From Promethearchaeia archaeon (GTDB taxonomy: Archaea > Asgardarchaeota > Lokiarchaeia > Sigyniarchaeales > SOKP01): a DNA stretch of 11,393 bases. Each line of letters starts with the position of its first letter. Within the stretch, counting starts at the first letter, position 1. The position numbers and the translations under genes were made by a program. Under the pieces are notes generated by a model. That model was not told the DNA's origin. It ran no database searches and saw only the letters and a program-made list of their open reading frames with translations. The stretch lies in assembly GCA_029856375.1 (NCBI GenBank), contig JAHQWX010000024.1, positions 1-11,393 on the forward strand, given 5' to 3'. This document shows, one piece after another, positions 6,221-11,393 of the stretch.

Positions 6221-7915
6221 TTAGGTCGATTCTTCTAAAAACTTTATATATTGCTCTTGTTCGCGAATAGGCATGTATCTTAATTGCTCTATTATCTGCT
6301 GTAGATATTTTGGAGCAAGGTTTAATTTCTTAACTCGCAAAATCAACTTCTCAGAGAGTTCTCTATTTAATTCGAATAGCTCGTTAAGATATTTTTCTTG
6401 CTCTTCCTCAGTTAAAAACGCAAATTCTTTCAAGATTTCTTTTTTATCTTTCTCAGGTATGTTTAATTCTATGATTTTTCTTCGAATTTTTTCCGACAAC
6501 ACGCTAAAGATTCTCAAAAAATATTTCTCTACAACCTCTCTATCTGATTCTTTCGAAATTGGTAAAAGAGATTCGTGCATCTTTAATCTTCGTTTCTTCT
6601 CTTTTTTCTCAATTTTCTTCTCTTCCTTGACTTCCATTTTGGTTTCTTTCTCTGATTTTTCAGACGATTCAGTCGGGGGTATTTCATCTAAACCTTTATC
6701 ATCTTGAGGCGATTTTGCTGCCATTATTCCTTCTTTTTGAATCGGAATAGAAATTAAACCAACATCACTCTCTGGTGGTAGTGGAGTAGGAATTCCTCCA
6801 TCGTCTTTTCCCATCTCGTAGGGTGATTTTGGAGGCGTAGGTGGAATAGTTACAATTTGAGGGGCGGGAGCTTGATCTGCAGTATAATGAATGAATTCTG
6901 GAGGTTTTTCACTCGCGAGAATTAAAATTAATGCACCTTTAAGCAAGATAAAAATTCCTGCAGCACCAAACAAGCACCCGATAATTCCTGCAGTTAATAT
7001 CACTCCTCCATCCTCGTGTGTAAAAGTCGTTTTTGATGCTATTTCAGAAGATTTCATCTTATCAATTAACACTCCCGAAGTGCTAATAATGAAAATTACA
7101 CCCAAAACGATTACTCGTCCTATACTACTAGCAGTAATAGCATTTCTCATAATAGATTCAACAGCTCCAACAACATAAGTAAAAGCCAAAATTAAAATTG
7201 TTACACCAGCGTAAGTTGATATCGAATTGAACGAATCTTTAACTAAAAGACCGGCATCGTATGCTTGATAGTCTTTATTCCTCTCGTCGTTAGCTATATA
7301 TGTATTTACTAGTATTCCCTTTATTAATAAAACCACTCCTGAGCCGTATACAACACATCCCATAATCCCTAGACAAAAAGCGGATATCCCTACCTTATTA
7401 TACTCCTTATTTTCAATTAATGGCACAATCCTTTTTTTATCAAAATGAGCAATCCTATTTCCAAATATAAATAAAGCTATTGATTCAAAAGTTATTCTTA
7501 ATATCTCTGATGAATAAGCAGAGTAAAATAATTTTATTAAATTTAACAAAGCTAACGCAGAAACAATAAATAGAATAATATAGGAAAATTTATTCAGGTC
7601 TTGTATCGCGTTATTAAGCGAAACTAATGTATTTTCGGGGAGTCTTTCTCTAGGTGCGGTAGTTTTTATTTTTATGCTTTCTTTTACTACTTCTACCTCT
7701 CCTTTCTTACTCTCTGCATCACTAATTTTTACTTTAACTCCCTTTACTTTTTGCTCCTTTTCCTTGAATTCTTTAAATTTTACTCCCTCTAGAGCGAAAG
7801 GGTATCCACACATTTCGCAATATACTTGAATTCCCTTTTCAATTCTACTCATAAGTTCTTTAGGAAATTTATATCCACATTCCCCACAATAATATCTTTT
7901 TTGTTGGTCGTTCAT
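6221..7915 (-). CDS. Zinc-ribbon membrane protein with C-terminal helical repeat domain, unknown function
   Basis: 564 residues; family not recognised. Parts in order: an N-terminal zinc ribbon with C10-x2-C13-x19-C33-x2-C36; a charged linker (45-95); about six membrane helices (~110-130, 138-152, 176-203, 235-256, 266-284, 304-335), with glycine-rich helices 3 and 6; a proline-rich linker (350-385); a Lys/Glu-rich stretch (415-445, including KKEKKRR); and a soluble helical tail (455-564) built from two 42-residue copies offset by 47 residues. The positive linkers and the metal ribbon suggest that both ends are cytosolic. The start ATG at 7915 is supported by a strong SD, AAGGAGT, 8 nt away. 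It lies between a small membrane protein with the same ribbon spacing and the winged-helix gene. A role as membrane scaffold or sensor is inference only. Confidence 0.85.
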   Translation of the reverse strand: MNDQQKRYYCGECGYKFPKELMSRIEKGIQVYCEMCGYPFALEGVKFKEFKEKEQKVKGVKVKISDAESKKGEVEVVKESIKIKTTAPRERLPENTLVSLNNAIQDLNKFSYIILFIVSALALLNLIKLFYSAYSSEILRITFESIALFIFGNRIAHFDKKRIVPLIENKEYNKVGISAFCLGIMGCVVYGSGVVLLIKGILVNTYIANDERNKDYQAYDAGLLVKDSFNSISTYAGVTILILAFTYVVGAVESIMRNAITASSIGRVIVLGVIFIISTSGVLIDKMKSSEIASKTTFTHEDGGVILTAGIIGCLFGAAGIFILLKGALILILASEKPPEFIHYTADQAPAPQIVTIPPTPPKSPYEMGKDDGGIPTPLPPESDVGLISIPIQKEGIMAAKSPQDDKGLDEIPPTESSEKSEKETKMEVKEEKKIEKKEKKRRLKMHESLLPISKESDREVVEKYFLRIFSVLSEKIRRKIIELNIPEKDKKEILKEFAFLTEEEQEKYLNELFELNRELSEKLILRVKKLNLAPKYLQQIIEQLRYMPIREQEQYIKFLEEST

Positions 7916-7923
7916 TTTTTTTT

Positions 7924-7930
7924 ACTCCTT
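7924..7930 (-). promoter_or_regulatory. Shine-Dalgarno (AAGGAGT) of the large zinc-ribbon membrane protein
   Basis: Read on the minus strand, AAGGAGT is followed by 8 A-rich bases and the ATG at 7915. It is the strongest SD in the window and fixes this start. Confidence 0.65.
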
Positions 7931-7949
7931 TATTGTAATTCGCTAAATT

Positions 7950-7970
7950 AAAAAAACATTTTGATGTTTT
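7950..7970 (-). terminator. Possible weak stem-loop/T-tract after the small zinc-ribbon gene
   Basis: A perfect 7-bp inverted repeat (AAAACAT at 7953-7959, ATGTTTT at 7964-7970, 4-nt loop) begins in the stop codon of the small membrane protein gene. On the minus strand it runs into seven T residues (7956-7950). The stem has one G/C pair, so the hairpin is weak. In archaea the T-run alone may matter. It could also only attenuate read-through into the next gene. Confidence 0.35.
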
Positions 7971-8503
7971 TAGTTGGAATATGATTGTATGGTTTGTAGT
8001 CCAATTGGTTCAAATTCTACTTTAAATCCTTTACCGCAATTTACGCAGTATGTAATCCCTGTTGTTTTTAATCTTTCATTCATTCTTTCAGTGAATTTGC
8101 TACCACAGTCAGTGCAATAAGCATAAACACCCTTTTTTTCACCCGATTTTTGGTTTGGTTGTAAAATCACAACTGATTTTCTCGTATCTTTCCATTCTTC
8201 TTTCGGGACTTCATAATTACTCTTTGGTTTAGGTTCAGCGGGAATATTACCGGCAATTAGGTCGTATAACTTCTTAAATACCCAATAGATTCCCTTAAAA
8301 ATCCCTTTAAATAAGTAATAGATTCCAAGAATGATATATTTTACAAGGTAGAATACACCTATGCAAACTAACACTGTTATACTAACGGCTAACGATACTA
8401 GAAGAATAGTGAAGATTGTTTGTTGTATTAAACCTAATCCATCGAACCAATTTATAAAATCTTCCCAACCCGTCCACATAAAAGTGTCTAACATCATTTT
8501 CAT
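7970..8503 (-). CDS. Small membrane protein with C-terminal zinc ribbon, unknown function
   Basis: 177 residues from the ATG at 8503. The frame can be extended to a TTG at 8515, and ATGs at 8497 and 8494 are also possible; no clear SD decides. An amphipathic N-terminus rich in Met and Trp is followed by a hydrophobic stretch at ~28-55 and a second at ~56-82 with regularly spaced Gly and aromatic residues ('LGIYYLFKGIFKGIYWVFKK'), which may lie in or along the membrane. After a Pro/Lys linker comes a zinc ribbon, C130-x2-C133-x19-C153-x2-C156. Its spacing and context (YC..CG.KF ... YC..CG..F) match the N-terminal ribbon of the next gene's product. The 54-nt gap to that gene suggests co-transcription. 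I do not recognise the family; the ribbon may bind protein, nucleic acid or just zinc. Confidence 0.8.
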   Translation of the reverse strand: MKMMLDTFMWTGWEDFINWFDGLGLIQQTIFTILLVSLAVSITVLVCIGVFYLVKYIILGIYYLFKGIFKGIYWVFKKLYDLIAGNIPAEPKPKSNYEVPKEEWKDTRKSVVILQPNQKSGEKKGVYAYCTDCGSKFTERMNERLKTTGITYCVNCGKGFKVEFEPIGLQTIQSYSN

Positions 8504-8530
8504 CAATTTTTTCAATTTATTTCTATGAAT

Positions 8531-8596
8531 AATAAAAAATTAAAAAATTACTTAAGTCATTTTTAGACCAATTTTTGGCAGTTTTTCGAAGTAATT
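8531..8596 (-). terminator. Inverted repeat plus T-tracts between the DUF2085 and small zinc-ribbon genes
   Basis: Within the 120-bp gap, AATTACTT (8546-8553) and AAGTAATT (8589-8596) form a perfect 8-bp inverted repeat. A small inner hairpin CCAA-TTT-TTGG (8568-8578) sits near its centre. On the minus strand the outer stem runs directly into T-rich sequence (about 8547-8530). This fits a terminator after the DUF2085 gene, or a regulatory leader element before the small zinc-ribbon gene. The loop is long and the stem AT-rich, so the call is tentative. Confidence 0.35.
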
Positions 8597-8623
8597 GTAA
8601 ACCTAATTGTATGAAGTATTTTC

Positions 8624-9667
8624 TTATTTATAGGTTTGCTTTATTTGTCTTATTTCCTTTTTATTACCGATATAAAATACAGTGAAGAAAATGGAAAAAT
8701 AGATTGCGATAACTATTGTCATTGGAACAATATAATCTCTTGTAAACGACAATAAATATAACGCACTACCGATTAAAAAGCCTGTAAATAATCTAAGATT
8801 CGTGGTACTCTTTCGAAATTTTAATTTTTGAGTGCACCAATCGATCATTCCTGGGATTGGGAGAATAATACACATAAAAAAGGCAAAAGTAGGGCTGAGG
8901 GAGGTATTTGTAATAGATTCGTATAAAAATGTTAGAAAAGATGTAAAAACGAGAGATATCACCATTCCGCTACATCTCGTGCAAAAAAATACGCTAGTTC
9001 TGCCTAGCTTTATAACAAATGTGTGATCGGCGTCAGATCGCATGTGATGGGTAAGTAATACATGATAAATTTCTCTTTCTTTCGATGATGTCGCTTTATC
9101 TAGGAAAAAAACGAGAATTGGAACGAAAAAAGCGACGGAAAGTATAATTTGCATAAAAAAATTAAACCCAATATCTATAATAATCGAATCTATTTCGAGC
9201 CCCGAGTTTATTGAGAGTAAAATCGATAACGCTAAAGCAATGAAAGCAGAAATTACAAAAAATAAAAAATTCTTGAAGACTTTCACGCTTTCTCTATATT
9301 TAAGAGGTTTATATTTGTAGATACCAAATAAAAAGCTTATTGCTCCAACGATAATGATCCATTCGATATACACGACATAATTTGCAAATATAATTAAATG
9401 AATCAAGGTTTCGCTCAAAACACCACCAATTAGAGCGACAATCCAACCAAAAAGGTTTGAAAGAAACGCAAGAGTAAAAAGAGAAATGCTGAATTGTATT
9501 GAAAAACTAGGAGATTCGATAAATGGTTGGGAAATGGACTTAAAATTAATGGAGACATAAATATATACGAGGGCAAATCCAAATATTCTTAAAAGATACA
9601 AAAAAAAGGTTCTAATTCTATTAAAATCAACCACAGATTGTTCAGAATTAATAGTTTTTTGTTCCAA
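8624..9667 (-). CDS. Polytopic membrane protein with DUF2085 domain and ECF-S-like N-terminal half
   Basis: 347 residues. The C-terminal half (~200-335) matches DUF2085. It has a His-rich 'THHMRSDADH' (206-215), a C229-x2-C232 motif in 'FFCTRCSG', 'LPIPGMIDWCTQ' (269-280) and 'RKSTTNLRLFTGFLIGS' (285-301), all typical of that uncharacterised membrane family. The N-terminal half has about five helices (~20-40, 58-84, 86-118, 131-152, 163-189). Its 'LAFLSNLFGWIVALIGGVLSE' pattern (66-86, in pieces) resembles substrate-binding S components of ECF vitamin transporters; this is a resemblance by eye only. The longest start is TTG at 9667; an in-frame stop lies 25 nt upstream, and GTG at codon 12 is the main alternative. 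There is no clear SD. It starts 24 nt after the upstream gene's stop, so co-transcription is likely. The CxxC/His cluster may bind metal. Confidence 0.78.
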   Translation of the reverse strand: MEQKTINSEQSVVDFNRIRTFFLYLLRIFGFALVYIYVSINFKSISQPFIESPSFSIQFSISLFTLAFLSNLFGWIVALIGGVLSETLIHLIIFANYVVYIEWIIIVGAISFLFGIYKYKPLKYRESVKVFKNFLFFVISAFIALALSILLSINSGLEIDSIIIDIGFNFFMQIILSVAFFVPILVFFLDKATSSKEREIYHVLLTHHMRSDADHTFVIKLGRTSVFFCTRCSGMVISLVFTSFLTFLYESITNTSLSPTFAFFMCIILPIPGMIDWCTQKLKFRKSTTNLRLFTGFLIGSALYLLSFTRDYIVPMTIVIAIYFSIFFTVFYIGNKKEIRQIKQTYK

Positions 9668-9691
9668 AATTAATATATCATAGAATCTAAT

Positions 9692-10369
9692 TTATTTAAA
9701 AATTTCATCTAGATCCCAATTCATTCTTACTCGAGTTTGCTCAAAACCCTTCCGTAATACTTTAAGAATTAATTTTTTAGCTGTAATGACACTTAAAATT
9801 GATGGATCTCTTTCTACAATTTTTATACACTCATCAGTGAAATCCAATTGCTCTGTAAGAGAAATACGGGCAGTTTCTTTATCTTTGTAAACAATCCTTA
9901 CCAGATCGTTATAATTATGGGCGGTTTCTTTAACTTTTAATAAATCTATTGCACCCTTTAATTGCGAAATGTACGCTTTTTTGTTGATTTCTCTTAACTT
10001 CTTATAATTTTTGTGGTGTTTTTTGCACTGCCTATCGGTCTGATCTCCACTTAAATACATCGGAAATGTCTGATCCACTACTCTTTCGACAATTTCTTGT
10101 GTAGTCCCGTTTTTTATCAATTCTTTTGCTGCATCTAATGTAGTTTTAATTTGCACTAAGGTTCCATCTTTTAGATCCTTATTTGACCAATACTTGTAAA
10201 ACGCATTAACGATTGGTTTGGTAATAATGTCAAATATACCCGTCTGTAACTCAGAGTCTATTAATTTTCTCCCAGTTGTAATAGCATCTCTCATTTGTTC
10301 AAGCATCTTAGCCTTTATAAACTGGTAATTCCTCTCGATGATTTCAGCGCTAGGTTTAGTTTCACTCAT
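9692..10369 (-). CDS. All-helical soluble protein of unknown family
   Basis: 225 residues from the ATG at 10369. The frame extends to a TTG at 10378, but the ATG is preferred; no SD is visible for either. The sequence is predicted almost wholly alpha-helical, basic and without membrane segments or signal peptide. A distinct central motif 'SGDQTDRQCKKHHKNYKKL' (about 107-125) with Cys and a His pair could bind metal or nucleic acid. I do not recognise the family and assign no function. It is the first gene of the minus-strand block, 24 nt ahead of the DUF2085 membrane protein, and divergent from the GTPase-like/TPR gene. Codon use and AT content are like the neighbours, so there is no sign of recent transfer. 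Confidence 0.75.
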   Translation of the reverse strand: MSETKPSAEIIERNYQFIKAKMLEQMRDAITTGRKLIDSELQTGIFDIITKPIVNAFYKYWSNKDLKDGTLVQIKTTLDAAKELIKNGTTQEIVERVVDQTFPMYLSGDQTDRQCKKHHKNYKKLREINKKAYISQLKGAIDLLKVKETAHNYNDLVRIVYKDKETARISLTEQLDFTDECIKIVERDPSILSVITAKKLILKVLRKGFEQTRVRMNWDLDEIFK

Positions 10370-10500
10370 AATTCGCAATTCTTATATTTAAAAAGACAAT
10401 GAATGCATTAAATTAAAATATAATTATATTTAAAACACTATTAGAGATATTATAAACGAATACTTCTGCTGTTATTAGATTTGATGAAAAATTGCGCTAC
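10370..10500. promoter_or_regulatory. Divergent promoter region
   Basis: This 131-bp gap lies between divergent starts. On the minus strand TTTAAATATA (10434-10425) matches the archaeal TATA consensus and would give a leader of roughly 30 nt for the helical-protein gene. A second box, TTTAAATATA near 10383-10392, is too close to that ATG for the usual spacing. On the plus strand ATTATAAA (about 10449-10456) is a candidate box for the gene starting at 10501. Neither gene has an evident SD. Rest of the gap: no RNA gene or repeat seen. Confidence 0.45.
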
Positions 10501-11393
10501 ATGTTTAAAATCTTGGTATTAGGGAATTCTAACGCTACACTACCATATATAGCGAGCACCGGGGTTGAGGATGCTAGCGTTGAGGATCAAGAGGATTTTT
10601 ACGAATGTTATAAAGAAATTAAGGTTTTGAACAATGTTTGTAATCTAGAAATAGATGTAATATTAAGGGAAACAGCAGATTTTGATACTCTTATTCCCAA
10701 TGTTGATGGGATTATTTATTTCTTAAATCCAATGGAACCTACCGAATACGATTTGTTTGATATTGTTGTTGAAATTATTCGAGGGGTTAAAAGAGATATT
10801 CCTATTATTATTTTTTTCTATACAATTGGAGACATTATCACAATACCTTCGAATGTCTTATTAGAGAGTATATGGAAGAATTATCCCACTTACGAGTGCT
10901 TTATAAACTTGTCACCTCTTAATTTCTACAAGGTTTATTCTTGTCTTTCCGACGCGATGATTACAGGTAAACTTCCCATTAACATAGAAAACGCTTGGAT
11001 GAGACTACCAATATTTATATCCCAGGCGAATTCATATTTCAGACAAAATAATTATTACGAAGCTGCAAGATCTGCAGAGAGTGCAGCTACGGTTGCCAAT
11101 ATTTATAACATGAACGATTTTTACATTTATGCGGAAAAAGCAGCATATCTTTATTCGTTAGCCTATAGATATTTGGAAGCTTCTGAAGTTATTAAAAAGG
11201 TAGATGAAAATCGAAATCTCCAATTCAAGAAATACTACGTTGAGAACATGATTAGATACGGTACGAAGCTATTTAAGAAAAACAACTTTGACGAAGCGGC
11301 AAAACAATACGAAACAGCCGGAAATTGGTCTTCATTGGAATTAGACGATCGGGCTCTAACTCTTCAAGCATTTAATTTATCAATAAATGCGTG
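10501..11393 (+). CDS. Degenerate small-GTPase-like domain fused to TPR/SNAP-like repeats, 3' partial
   Basis: The frame is open from the ATG at 10501 to the window end (297 codons). An in-frame TAA at 10453-10455 bounds the start; no SD. Residues 1-~145 follow a Ras-like/Rossmann order: strand 'FKILVLGNS' (2-10), strands around 'IKVLN' and 'LEIDVIL', then 'LIPNVDGIIYFLNP' (64-77, compare 'l..aDGiifvfD' of small GTPases), a helix, and strand 'IPIIIFFYTIGD'. Key nucleotide residues are absent. The P-loop G-x4-G-K-[ST] reads G8-N-S-N-A-T-L-P, the DxxG is not seen, and NKxD is replaced by T-I-G-D. Residues ~165-297 are paired helices of TPR/alpha-SNAP type ('YFRQNNYYEAARSAESAA', 'LFKKNNFDEAAKQYETAG'). 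Probably a non-hydrolysing adaptor with a protein-binding solenoid. A receiver-like fold is an alternative for the first domain. Confidence 0.72.
   Translation, partial: MFKILVLGNSNATLPYIASTGVEDASVEDQEDFYECYKEIKVLNNVCNLEIDVILRETADFDTLIPNVDGIIYFLNPMEPTEYDLFDIVVEIIRGVKRDIPIIIFFYTIGDIITIPSNVLLESIWKNYPTYECFINLSPLNFYKVYSCLSDAMITGKLPINIENAWMRLPIFISQANSYFRQNNYYEAARSAESAATVANIYNMNDFYIYAEKAAYLYSLAYRYLEASEVIKKVDENRNLQFKKYYVENMIRYGTKLFKKNNFDEAAKQYETAGNWSSLELDDRALTLQAFNLSINA

Noticed and set aside
6273..6707. Plus-strand Phe/Ser-rich open frame within the large membrane protein gene
   Set aside because: It mirrors the Glu/Lys-rich helical tail and linker encoded on the minus strand; no motif or start signal.
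8504..8515. TTG at 8515 as the start of the small zinc-ribbon membrane protein
   Set aside because: An ATG lies only four codons downstream and there is no SD favouring the TTG. The alternative cannot be fully excluded.
10379..10500. Attachment site or repeat array in the right divergent gap
   Set aside because: Only short A/T-rich motifs are present; no direct repeats with regular spacing, no integrase or tRNA end nearby.

Overview
The window looks like a piece of an AT-rich archaeal chromosome, most likely from an Asgard (Lokiarchaeia-like) archaeon. This is inferred from gene content. There is an archaeal-type TYW1 without the flavodoxin domain of the eukaryotic enzyme. There is a gelsolin-like protein with a long acidic tail, and a GTPase-like domain fused to a TPR-like solenoid. 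Several zinc-ribbon membrane proteins, tandem winged-helix proteins and TATA-like A/T boxes also fit. No rRNA, tRNA, CRISPR array or insertion sequence was seen. Eleven genes are supported; the first and last run off the window.

Left part (1-4144): a truncated AlkC/AlkD-like HEAT-repeat gene is followed after 9 nt by a metallo-beta-lactamase-fold hydrolase with a C-terminal winged helix. Converging on it is TYW1, the radical-SAM enzyme that makes the tricyclic base of wyosine at G37 of tRNA-Phe. This TYW1 carries an unusual inserted winged-helix-like domain. Divergent from TYW1 is a PNP/UDP-family nucleoside phosphorylase-like gene with an altered phosphate-binding motif.

Middle and right part (4145-10369): a plus-strand gelsolin-like/acidic-tail gene (TTG start) converges on a five-gene minus-strand block. 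In transcription order the block encodes a helical cytosolic protein of unknown family, a polytopic DUF2085-type membrane protein with an ECF-S-like front half, a small membrane protein with a C-terminal zinc ribbon, a larger six-helix membrane protein with a matching N-terminal zinc ribbon and a repeated helical tail, and a soluble protein with tandem winged helices. The spacings (24, 120, 54 and 25 nt) suggest two or more co-transcribed units. Putative stem-loop/T-tract signals follow the DUF2085 gene and the small zinc-ribbon gene.

Right edge (10501-11393): after a divergent promoter region, a gene runs off the window. It encodes a degenerate small-GTPase-like domain lacking the P-loop lysine and NKxD, followed by TPR/SNAP-like helical repeats.

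No complete known defence or mobile system is visible. The best candidates for new biology are the winged-helix insertion in TYW1, the block of zinc-ribbon membrane proteins with a neighbouring winged-helix protein, and the two eukaryote-reminiscent architectures (gelsolin-like plus acidic tail; pseudo-GTPase plus TPR).
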